NCBI GenBank assembly: GCA_963169105.1
Contig: OY720637.1
Coordinates: 30,127,925-30,191,924 of the forward strand
Direction of reading: 5' to 3'
DNA: 64,000 nucleotides
Origin: Ceriagrion tenellum
Lineage: Eukaryota > Arthropoda > Insecta > Odonata > Coenagrionidae
Notes under the pieces: generated by a model
Databases searched by the model: none
Seen by the model: the letters and a program-made list of their open reading frames with translations, nothing else
What the model was told of the DNA's origin: nothing
Shown here: piece after piece, positions 20,410 through 28,624 of the stretch
How positions within the stretch are numbered: position 1 is the stretch's first letter
Layout: each line of letters begins with the position of its first letter
Position numbers and translations under genes: made by a program

Positions 20410-21090
20410 ATTTATTTATTTATTTGAAAAAGTCCCAAAACGGCACAAAGGCTTTTAATCCTCTATGGACGGAATTATGAAACGTCAGCCTGAAAAAAAA
20501 TACTGCTGCTGTATTAGTTTAAAAAAAAGTGTTATTTAAGCATTTAAAACAAATTGCAATTGATTTTATAATAAAATTTATTTTTAAATGTGACGTGTAT
20601 GTGTTGTATAAATTTTATTTAAATAATACTTAATATTTACACAAGGTATACTTCAACTTTGTCTTCATAACGTACCTTTTTTTAACTTTCTCAGTTTGTT
20701 CATATGACAACTGTAACTATTTATTTCAAAGCTACACCAGGCACGCCATCGTCAGTGAATAGCGTCACACATTCATCTATTCAAATTGTTTGATAAACCG
20801 CCGAAAGTGACGCAACTTTCCCCACACTTTATCCAGAGCGTTACAATTCTCTCTAGCGAGGCAACTAAATGGAAAAGCCTGTTAGAAAGCAGATATTTCA
20901 ATGTTTTTGAAAAGTAACAAATTTGACTCGCTCGTCCAAGGAGGGTTAACATTGGATACCAACACACAAATAAATTATAAGCATTAACAAAATATAAAAA
21001 TTATCACAGATAATGGAAAACATTCAAAAGAACAGGAGTACGTGGTCGTGGACTTAGCGATAAGTTAACAGGGTAGATGGTGTAGATGAT
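20410..21090 (-). pseudogene. LINE 3' end (second copy at 50140-50600), split by a piggyBac-like insertion
   Basis: Read on the minus strand, this is a LINE 3' end that finishes in a (TAAA)n-like tail at 20410. The parts 20946-21090 and 20410-20458 align with 50155-50315: CATTGGATACC/ATTGGATCACC, TAAGCATTAACAAAATATAA, AACAGGGTAGATGG, and GTCCCAAAACGGCACAAAGG. In the 50-kb copy these parts are contiguous. Here 487 bp are inserted between them. No intact frame remains. Confidence 0.7.
20459..20945. mobile_element. piggyBac-like MITE, 487 bp (copy 1)
   Basis: TTAA is duplicated at 20455-20458 and 20946-20949. Ends TCCTCTATGGACG and CGTCCAAGGAGGG are inverted repeats starting with CCC/TCC, as in piggyBac transposons. 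A second copy is at 26441-26925, colinear along its length, including the well-kept CCAGGCACGCCATCGTCAGT and AGCAGATATTTCAATG. The uninterrupted host repeat at 50155 supplies the empty site. Confidence 0.85.
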
Positions 21091-21520
21091 ACTCTCATCT
21101 CTATTTTTGCGCTCATCTTTAAATCCCAGCGGTCCCTTTTGTACTCCTGTGTGTTGTCGCCACGGTTACATCGATCTCTCGTGTGACTTCTTTAAGTAGT
21201 TTTCTTAGTGTGCCAAACTTGTGCTTCCTCGTGCCTTCTCTGGGGAAAAGTTGTAATCCCTCCTTTCGCGAATTGGACGAAGTGGAGAAACATGAGCATC
21301 GCTGGCCTTCTGCTCACCCTTGAAAGGGGGGCGTTAGCGCGGCCGAGCTTCGGGACAGAGTGAAGACAATCGAATTAGGAAATTGCTTGATGTACGACTA
21401 AGGGCGAAGGCGTTGCGTAACGCGAAGCCGGTGGTGTGGCAACCTTGACCCAAGGCTCGTTCGCTTTCCCAGTGCACGGGAGATGTACCATCCGCACGAA
21501 ATATTGCACAAAAAAATAGC
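21091..21520. other. GC-rich patch, unassigned
   Basis: It is CpG-rich from about 21200 (TTAGCGCGGCCGAGC, GTTGCGTAACGCGAAGCC). Open frames on the minus strand are short and unfamiliar. It may be a regulatory patch or older transposon sequence. Confidence 0.25.
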
Positions 21521-21880
21521 AAAGAATTTTGTTGCTGGTAATTATTTGCCGAGTATCACTTCAAATTTGTGAAAGATAGATCAAAGTGCTAGTGACGTAT
21601 TTCGAGCATTTAGAAGACCAATGTTAAATCTTGTCATGATATAGTTGCTGCGTGTATTTTTATCCTTGTGGTATCTTTAAATTACTCTCAACGTCCTCTG
21701 AAGCTTCTAAATTTGAAATGGTTTTGGATTGTTTTTCAGTTTTTATTGTGTGTAATCGGAAATTACATTTTGGAGACAATTATTGATTTTTTGTTCTCTG
21801 TTAATGGTATCCCTGCTTGGAGGGCAGTTTTGTTTAATTGACTTCTTCTTCTGCCAGTATTCGGAGCATGTGACAGAAGG
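21521..21880. other. Unassigned AT-rich DNA
   Basis: No recognisable feature. Confidence 0.5.
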
Positions 21881-22700
21881 AATTCATGGTCGGGTGTGCT
21901 TATGTAATGTATTGATTCGTTAGTATTTACTATGATTCCCAGAAATTGTGTTGGAAGAAATTGCGCGTCCCGATGACCCCGAGAACTGTGCCTGCGGGAG
22001 CAGTAATATGGACTCAAGGTAGGGCCACTCATGGCAGATAGGTGGAACGATAGGAGTCAGACGAGAGGTAGTTGACGTAATGGCGATGGCTTGGAGAATT
22101 GGTGGCGAGCAAGTATTCGGAGGTCGAGTGAGTGGATGTCCTAGAAATGACGAAGCTGGGGAAAGGACTGTCCAAAAACCGCACCCGTATTCCACTACAG
22201 GGTAGACGAGGAGTATTGAGATGACGGATGTACCCACGCTTCGACCTGAATTGGTCCGAATTGACCCTCCATGGGTCCGGTGTCCCTGATTTGATGACGT
22301 ACTCCGGCAGGCACGGTGTCTACCCAAAAAAGGGAGTCGGGGGATACCTAATCCCAATTTCTTGGGCAACGGACTGATCCGGTTCTTATAAGATATGCGG
22401 TAAGTTTTCGCAAAAGCGAGACTGACGGGGGCTCGTCTCACGTTGTTGGGGTAACCCAACAGCTACGAGGACTGGGGGGAGGCGGGGGCCCGTTGTCGTC
22501 CTTTTGACATCAATCCGCCTCATGGTGTCGGCCTCCGAGTGGTTGATCTTCGCTAACCTTCCCATCCCTTTCCTTTACCCTTTTCCACTACTATCCTCCC
22601 CGGTGATAAGCGAGAGCTTCCAGACCGGGAGGAGAGTTTTTAGCCCGCGGGGAAACCCGAATCGACTGTCCAAAAACCTATCAGACAGTTGATACGTGGG
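21881..22700. other. GC-rich block with the longest open frame of the window, unassigned
   Basis: A compositional island about 800 bp long (GGGGGAGGCGGGGGCCC near 22475) carries a 179-codon minus-strand frame (21920-22459) and a 62-codon plus-strand frame. The peptide is rich in Ser, Pro, Thr and Ile with no repeated or catalytic motif. I do not recognise a domain. The block could be the 5' untranslated part of a retrotransposon or a CpG-rich host regulatory region. Confidence 0.25.
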
Positions 22701-22837
22701 ATAAGAAATCATAAGAAATTAATTGACAGGATAGTATCCTAATATAATAAAGAATTTCACCCCCTTGTCTCTTGGTTGGGAGTTTCAAATTTGCCTCTTG
22801 TCATTGACATGTTCTTAATTGCTTTTTCGTAGTTTGG

Positions 22838-22925
22838 AAAGGGAAGAACGAGACTAGGCTTGATGGACGGGGTGAGAATAGATAGTTCGTATGCTGACGC
22901 GAAGAATGAATCATGTTAGGGTCCT
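22838..22925 (+). pseudogene. LINE-A 3' scrap (plus)
   Basis: GGAAAGGGAAGAACGAGACT, ATGGACGGGGTGAGAATAG and TCGTATGCTGACGCGAAG match the RGRxR...MDGMKKGRSYAEMKK end of LINE-A. It meets the next copy tail to tail. Confidence 0.6.
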
Positions 22926-22929
22926 TTCG

Positions 22930-23850
22930 ATTTTCTACACATTCAGGGGCCTATCTCCCTCCAGCATATCCTTTTCGCCTCAGCATACGATCTACCCTTC
23001 TCCATCCCGTCCATAAAACCTCTTCTCTCTCTTCCATTCCCCGCTTGCCCCACATCCCTGTATCACAGTCTTCAGCTATCCATCGCCCCTAATTACTTCA
23101 TTCAACTACCTACCCTACCTATCCCGGATTCTATCCGAGTTTTCTTTCATAACCCACCATACCAAACACTTCTTCGTTTGTCTTCCTTTCCGTCCACGGC
23201 TCCTTCTACATCCTCCACCACGCCATTTTCTCGAAATAGTCTCTATCCTCTTCTTAATTTCCTAAAGGCTGGGACACAATCAACGTGTACGTGCAACGTG
23301 AGCCGTTAAGGGTAATACGCGAAAAGATAGCTGACGGGAAAGTATAGCGAACGGACACAATCAACGTGTACGGGGAGTACGTGTACGCGAGAGATGAGCA
23401 ACTTTCATCTCTTCCCGTGTCCTGTACACGGAAAACCAATGAGAATAGCCCTGAGAATCCGGGAATGGGAGCCATCTGTCGGCAGATACATCCAACTGTT
23501 GAAGATAGCTCTTGGCAAAGACAACTTATTTACTTCCACAGTTGTTTACACCTGATCTCTTAGCTGCGCCTGCGTTAGTCAATTGTTACTCCGGGCCGTG
23601 TTAACGTCGATTGTGACCGCTGACTTGCGTTCCCCGTCTCCCGTTGTCCCGTTAACGTCTCTCGTCACACGTACACGTTGATTGTGTCCCAGCCTTTACT
23701 CAAGGTCCTCGTTATCTACTACCTTCTATTGTTGAACGCTTCCTATAGTTAACGCAAATTTTCTCCTTAAATATTTGATACTATGGCCATTAAAATTCCC
23801 TCTCTCTGCTCCAGTTTTTGTCCTCCTACTTTTATGACCAAGTGGAGTGA
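22930..23850 (-). pseudogene. LINE-A C-terminal fragment (minus) split by a TA-flanked MITE
   Basis: Minus-strand homology to the LINE-A tail covers 22930-23262 (RRKTNEEVFGMVGYERKL-like, GKRGMEERR-like, MDGMEKGRSYAEAK-like). It resumes at 23699-23850, where SINNRR-like and KAGGQKLEQRE-like upstream pieces follow in the correct order. The 432-bp insertion at 23265-23696 explains the gap. Several stops and shifts are present. Confidence 0.75.
23265..23696. mobile_element. TA-flanked inverted-repeat MITE, 432 bp
   Basis: The ends AAGGCTGGGACACAATCAAC and GTTGATTGTGTCCCAGCCTT are perfect inverted repeats that extend further (CGTGTACGTG). TA lies on both sides (23263-23264 and 23697-23698). A TA target duplication points to Tc1/mariner-type mobilisation. 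The subterminal motif ACACAATCAACGTGTACG is repeated internally at about 23356. The element cleanly interrupts the LINE-A copy, so it inserted later. Confidence 0.85.
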
Positions 23851-24261
23851 TAACAACGTAATATTAATATTTTGAGGTAGGTTTGGTAGGTGGGCAAGAG
23901 GAGGTGGAGAAATGATTTATGGCGCGGGGACGGGAAGGTCCCGCCGTTGCCCGTGATTCTCTCTTTTGGCTCCCCGCCTCTCCTCTACGTCTCGTTTGAT
24001 GTGGGTGAAACGATTTTTGCTTGTGTACTGAATTCTGTGAAACTTATAGAGAAAGGGTTGATTCTTAATTTTACGTGAAGTGCGGAGACTTCTTTTGAGG
24101 GAACTGTATAGTAAGTAAAGGTGAGTGGGATTGTCACGTGTTTTCGTTCCTCTAAATGTGGGATTTGCTTCCATTTCTTAGTCATCTTTTGTGTTCTTTC
24201 AATTGCATTGTAAAAAGCCTTCCTTTTTTACCTATGTACTGACTGACGAGAATATCATTTT

Positions 24262-24565
24262 TTATTTTTGGATTGGGTATTTGGGGAGGCGACCGACAGC
24301 TAAGGTCATCTGCGACATAGGGTACAGGTAAGGGAGGAAGGGTGGATATAAACCCGGCGTCGGCATTAGCCTGCTCTTAACGAAAGGCGCCTAAGGGACC
24401 ACGGTTTAACGGGCGGTTTAACAGACGAAGTACTACATTTCATGTACCTTCCACAAGACACTCAAGCTGGGATCGGGTTTTCCCTGCAAAACATCCTCCT
24501 CTGCAGAGGATTTGAACCCTGGCAGGGTTAGCCAGTACTCTAGCCACCACACCAACCCGATCCCT
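24262..24565 (-). mobile_element. tRNA-derived SINE, family S2 (nearly full)
   Basis: Minus strand: GATCGGGTTGGTGTGGTGGC and TAGAGTACTGGC form the box A region. GCCAGGGTTCAAATCCTCTG is box B. The body runs through TAAACCGTGGTCCCTTAGGC and AAGAGCAGGCTAATGCCGAC to TGTCGGTCGCCTCCCCAAAT. Partial copies are at 31525-31745, 32700-32805, 42215-42345 and 47766-47955. The split promoter of RNA polymerase III is well preserved. Confidence 0.8.
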
Positions 24566-24779
24566 AGTTTTATTATATTTTTTCCCTACAGTCTTTCGAA
24601 TGTTCCTACAAATGTATGAATGATAAGGTACACCTTATCTACTTTGAAACTATATCATTCATTAACGCAGTATTTCTTCAACATTTTCTCTTTTTTATTC
24701 CTCAATGCGTACCTTTTGAGTGGATAAAATTGTAATAAATATAAATCAAATTCGAGCAATGTGTCGACAAAGAGATCTG

Positions 24780-25085
24780 CTCAAATTCCCGCCCTCTGTG
24801 CGGCCTTCTGAGAACTAGGAAGCTGAGATTGAAATCCGTATAGCGGGAAGCGCAGTGAGAGTCGAGAGAAAACTCTCCGGGAAAGAAATAACATAAATGT
24901 TCCTCGGGAGTGTTTTTGAGCCGCTGGCACGAAAAATTGAGGTGTCCTTTCCGCTAGAGCGGCGTCTTCGCCCGACTGACCTTTCCCTCGAGTGGTTTCG
25001 CGGGGGCCGTGAGATGTCATCGCTCCCATGAGCCCACACCCTCCGCCAGCGGCCGGCCCTTGCCCCCCCCCCCCACTTACTTCTG
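24780..25085. other. GC-rich patch, unassigned
   Basis: It is CpG-rich with a poly-C run at its right end. Two overlapping minus-strand frames (24781-25029, 24815-25039) begin with ATGs 10 bases apart in different phases, so neither is persuasive. Confidence 0.25.
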
Positions 25086-25214
25086 TCTCCCCGCCTATTC
25101 CACTATTCGTTCGAGGAGGTGGTTGCGACGACTTTTGCGTAAATCCGGATTTCCCTGAAACCTAATATACGTGTTTTCATTAGTGATATATGTATAGATA
25201 TAATTAAATAAAAA

Positions 25215-25444
25215 TATTGTAACAGGGTTTCACTTTCTCCCGGCGAATGACTGCTGTGAATTTTTCTCGGGTTTCCGTCCGGGTAAGATGCTCCATCTTC
25301 TCCAACGCCGACGTTTCGATGAATTACGTATTCATCTACGGCCCTGATGACGATGAATAAGTCATTCGTCGAAACGTCGGCGTTGGAGAAGATCATCTTA
25401 CCCGGACGGAAGCCCGAGAACGATTCACAGCATATTGTTACAGG
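25215..25444. mobile_element. Large palindromic element with hammerhead-like core
   Basis: Two arms of about 85 bp (25253-25335 and 25340-25429) are inverted copies. Both contain TCCGTCCGGGTAAGATG-type sequence, CTTCTCCAACGCCGACGTTT and a TTCG(A/T)CGAAT core. The centre reads CCTGATGACGATGAATAAG, then TCATTCGTCGAAACGTCGG. The outer near-identical direct repeats TATTGTAACAGG and TATTGTTACAGG (25215 and 25433) could be a target duplication. The organisation recalls terminal repeats of Penelope-like elements. Confidence 0.6.
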
Positions 25445-25450
25445 TTTTTA

Positions 25451-25610
25451 ATAATAAGGCTGAAACTCCAATAGCCGTTAAAAAATACCTTTGAGGGATA
25501 ATGATCAGAGGGAATGGGATTAGTTATTAAGAGGTCTCTAATCCTTTTCCCCCTAATTATTATCCCTAAAAGGTTTTTGTTTACGGCTATTGGAGTTTTA
25601 TCCTTATTAT
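25451..25610. mobile_element. Palindromic MITE, 160 bp
   Basis: The whole element is an imperfect palindrome: ATAATAAGGCTGAAACTCC at the left and GGAGTTTTATCCTTATTAT at the right. CCAATAGCCGT/ACGGCTATTGG and GAGGGATAATGATCAGAGGG/CCCCCTAATTATTATCCC pair inside, with a loop of about 12 bases. It could fold into one long hairpin. Superfamily is not determined. Confidence 0.65.
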
Positions 25611-25664
25611 CGTATGCAAACAGTAAGAGCTCGCTTCTTTATTATAACAGGGTTTTACATTAAA

Positions 25665-26070
25665 GTAATCTATTGGTTAAAGGAAGGTTTTATCGAGCCT
25701 TGATGAAAATCTTCCTGATTTTCACACGTGAAGGAAATTTCCCTCTTCATCTTCGCGTACGTCTTACCCTTCTTCATACCGTTTGTTAAAACACAGTCAC
25801 TTTAATCCCCTTGCCCAACACCCTTCCCTCAATCACGGCCTTGAGCCACTCTTCGCGCCCCTCGTCACCCCTTCCAGCCACCTACCCGACACCCGCTGTA
25901 CTTTCTCCATCCTCATACTAACCCACCTCTCAAAAGCTTGCATCCTATTTTCATCTTCTTTCCTAAAGAATCCATGTTATGCTCTATTTTGCGGTTAACT
26001 TCATATCCATATCTTCATCAGCCTCTTCTTTATGTCTTAAGCCAAGTTCCCCGTCATCAGCATACGATTT
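25665..26070 (-). pseudogene. LINE-A C-terminal fragment
   Basis: Minus-strand pieces correspond to FVNGMKKGKTYAKMK-like, GKGIKVT-like, EGVTRGAKSGSR-like and RMEKVQRVSG-like parts of the LINE-A tail, followed by KKEDENRMQAFE-like sequence, all with frameshifts. Its 3' UTR (AATCTTCCTGATTTTCACACG on the plus strand) resembles the copies at 33445 and 43140. Confidence 0.7.
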
Positions 26071-26151
26071 TTTTTATGGTATCAATAGATAAAAGTGAAA
26101 ATATAAGACTGTCTCTGGCGTTACTCGGTGGAACTCGTTCAAAATGAATGA

Positions 26152-26325
26152 AAAACAAGTACTTGGTTATGATTCCACACTTTATTTAAAGCCACACGAT
26201 CTAGGTTTCGGCATATCATTCTATCATCAGGTGATCCCCTGATAATGGCATTATATGGATATGGCCGAAACCTTAGTCGTATTGCTTTGAATAAAGTGTG
26301 GAATCATAACCAAGTACTTGTCTTT
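26152..26325. mobile_element. Palindromic element with GAAAC-type core
   Basis: The arms AAGTACTTGGTTATGATTCC and GGAATCATAACCAAGTACTT are exact over about 30 bp and continue as ACACTTTATTTAAAGC versus GCTTTGAATAAAGTGT and GGTTTCGGC versus GCCGAAACC. The centre carries CATCAGGTGATCCCCTGATAATGG. Both strands therefore show CTGATRA followed by CCGAAACC. Confidence 0.65.
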
Positions 26326-26440
26326 CATCCAAAAGTGAAAATAGTTGCATTTTATCAATTTGGTTATTTTTGGCAGTTCAACCTTATTTTAACACGAAGT
26401 CTCGTGACATGTGATACGTATGTCATAATAGTTCGCTTAA

Positions 26441-26925
26441 CCCTCTATGGACAGAATTATGAAACATCATCATGAATAAAATACAGCTACTATATTGGTT
26501 TTTTAAAAGCACTATTTAAGAATTTATAAAATTGGTAATTATTTGATAATGACATTAATTTTTAAATGTGACTTATTTCTTTTGTATGTATTTAATTTTA
26601 TAGTACTTTTCGTAATAGCATTAACACGAGGTATACTTCAATATTACCTTCGTACCTTTTTTTAAACTTTTCCAATTTTTTTTCATATGACAGCTGAAAC
26701 TATTTATTTTAGTGCTCCACCAGGCACGCCATCGTCAGTGAATAGCGTCACACTTTCATCTATTCAAATTGTTTGACAAACCGCCGAAAGAGACGCAACT
26801 TTCCACACAATTAATCCGAAGCGTTACAATTCTGTTTACCGCAGCAACTAAATGGAAAAGCCTCGTAGAAAGCAGATATTTCAATGATTTTGAAACGTAA
26901 CAAATCTGACTCGCTCATCCATAGT
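26441..26925. mobile_element. piggyBac-like MITE (copy 2)
   Basis: TTAA (26437-26440) precedes CCCTCTATGGACAG. The interior is colinear with 20459-20945 (CACGCCATCGTCAGTGAATA, TGTTTGACAAACCGCCGAAA, GCAGATATTTCAATGATTTT). The right end has decayed to CATCCATAGTTGGCTAA and the TTAA is lost there. Confidence 0.8.
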
Positions 26926-26930
26926 TGGCT

Positions 26931-27555
26931 AATTATGCTCAGACTTTCTTCTGAAAGCGGAATAATACGTTTCTTCTTATTATAGATGTATCTGACGAAT
27001 GTCAAATTGCCATGCTTTCATCAATTTTGGTATAAAAAATGCTCTGTAAATCATGGTATTAGATTCAATAATTGAATAACGGCCTGTGACTCAAATAAAA
27101 TAACCGACTATTTTTAACACATTATGAATTAAAAAGAATAAGTAATAAAAACTTTAATGATCTATGTTGGGATGAGGAGAGAATTGGAATAACTTGACCT
27201 CCATCAGGCTTAACCATGTACGGGAGAATGATGGTACAGGCTAGGCTTTGCTCGTCATCTCGCAAGGTCATACCTGATTAAATGCGAACGCCGACGTTGG
27301 CAATGAGAAATAAATAAAATAATCACCTATAACTTGACCTGAGCTCCAGGAGAATGAAAAAATCATATACCTGATATGTACACTGTGTACGTGTGTATTT
27401 GCATATTCAAAATTTCCATACGTGTACACGGTACACGTATGCAAATTTTTTCGTAAATCTGTAGATCGCTCTTCTCACCCTATGCCGTTGTCATGCATAT
27501 TACGTTGTCGCTCGGAGATATTCGTTACTTATGCGATGATTTTCGATATTAGTAT
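26931..27555. other. Unassigned; short palindrome at 27419-27440
   Basis: Mostly AT-rich and featureless. TACGTGTACACGGTACACGTA near 27419 is a near-perfect palindrome, and a related GTACACTGTGTACGTGTG lies 45 bases upstream. Confidence 0.4.
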
Positions 27556-27559
27556 CCTT

Positions 27560-27960
27560 GCGACGATTTCCATACGAGTGAGTGGATAGCGCACAGAATC
27601 CTTTCGCGACCAGTCGCGTGAGGGAACGTGGAGGGGCGTGGAACACAGGGGGTTGGAAATGGAAGAGAGAGAGGTAGTTGGGGTTGTAAAGGGGTGAATG
27701 AGTGTTTCGTATACACGAGGGTTGCTGCCGCTTTGTCGGAAGGGGGGGAGTTCACTTTTTGCCGGCGACGTTGCTAAGCAACCGCCCGTGATCTCTTAGG
27801 TCTCCTCCGGATATCAATACTCGGGGTGGCCGCTTGCTTTTAAGTGGCTTTATTATTTTTTCACGAATTTCCGAATTGAATGAAGTAAGCCGCGCGCCGA
27901 CTGAGCGATCGAACGTTCACTGCAGCAGATCTTTGCCTTCCGCATTCGGGGCCGATTCAA
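27560..27960. promoter_or_regulatory. CpG-rich, promoter-like patch with an X-box
   Basis: GC-rich sequence (GGGGCGTGGAACACAGGGGG, GCCGGCGACG) surrounds a perfect RFX half-site palindrome at 27770-27782. Downstream, GCCGCGCGCCGACTGAGC and an initiator-like GTTCACTGC near 27917 suit a transcription start on the plus strand. No coding exon could be linked. Confidence 0.35.
27770..27782. promoter_or_regulatory. RFX X-box GTTGCTAAGCAAC
   Basis: This is an exact 13-bp palindrome of half sites GTTGCT and AGCAAC with one central base, a classic RFX recognition sequence. It lies in a CpG-rich patch. Confidence 0.5.
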
Positions 27961-28216
27961 AGTGGATGGTCGTCTTTACGGGTAACGATCGACCCTCGGG
28001 CCAAATAAGTGACTGTGAGGGGATAATTCTAGAAAATATTTTAAGATTTTTCGGTTATCCTTTCCCTTTCTGACGGATGAATAAAATCGCTCCGCAAATT
28101 CAGGCGTCGCGTCTTGGAAATCCATTTTCAATGATGAAATGAACACTTGCTATTTTTCCAATGAAATTTGATTTTGGTGCTACTAGTTTCATCGTATATA
28201 CGTCCCGAAGATGTCC

Positions 28217-28245
28217 CTGAAGATGAAGCCTACATGCTAAAACTT
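28217..28245 (+). repeat. CTGAAGA/stem/AAAAC motif (hammerhead-like relic)
   Basis: CTGAAGATGA, stem AGC-CTACAT-GCT, then AAAACTTGG, followed by CCAAAATAAA. It has the same plan as the motif copies at 41118 and 61638, with GAAAC changed to AAAAC. Confidence 0.4.
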
Positions 28246-28446
28246 GGTGGACCAAAATAAAAATTCTGTGGAAAAACATCTTGTGAGATTTGCATTATTG
28301 AATAATATCGCGTTAAGCTTTCGCGATGCGACGATTTTCGCGACTTTCAAGTCGCGAGACTAAACGTTGTGGATTTGTGAAAAATAATTCTTGATTCTAC
28401 GATAGTATTAGTGTGAATAATATGATATTTGAATCGATTTATTAGA

Positions 28447-28622
28447 ATAACCGGCCCCGGGGTATTCGGGGTAAAGTCCTTGCCTGCTAAACCGAGAGTC
28501 GTGCGTTCGAATCCCGCCTGGGTGGAAATATCACCACTTAGGGCATAGGTGTTTGTGTTCGAATGTTGTTGCTGTTATTCACCCGATATAAATTGGCCAT
28601 ATGCGCTGTATTCGGGATAATG
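28447..28622 (+). mobile_element. tRNA-derived SINE, family S3
   Basis: It starts CCGGCCCCGGGGTATTCGGG and continues AAAGTCCTTGCCTGC (box A position), then CGTGCGTTCGAATCCCGCC (box B). The body is CACCACTTAGGGCATAGGTG and ATTCACCCGATATAAATTGG, with an A-rich end. The spacing of the two boxes is tRNA-like, but the flanks do not form an acceptor stem. No second copy is seen here. Confidence 0.6.
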
Positions 28623-28624
28623 AA

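Noticed and set aside
21920..22459. 179-codon minus-strand open frame, the longest after the RT fragment
   Set aside because: No recognisable domain, no splice or start context, low-complexity Ser/Pro/Thr/Ile composition, and it lies in a GC-rich block where long frames are expected. Kept only as part of an unassigned block.
22165..22677. Direct repeat GACTGTCCAAAAACC as LTR ends
   Set aside because: Only 15 bases match with no TG...CA ends or target duplication. A match of this length is plausible by chance in 64 kb.
24318..24334. ACAG/GTAAGG at SINE S2 as a recursive splice site
   Set aside because: It is part of the SINE body, without a pyrimidine tract or branch site.
28447..28622. tRNA gene
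   Set aside because: The acceptor ends do not pair and a long non-tRNA body follows, so it is better read as a SINE.
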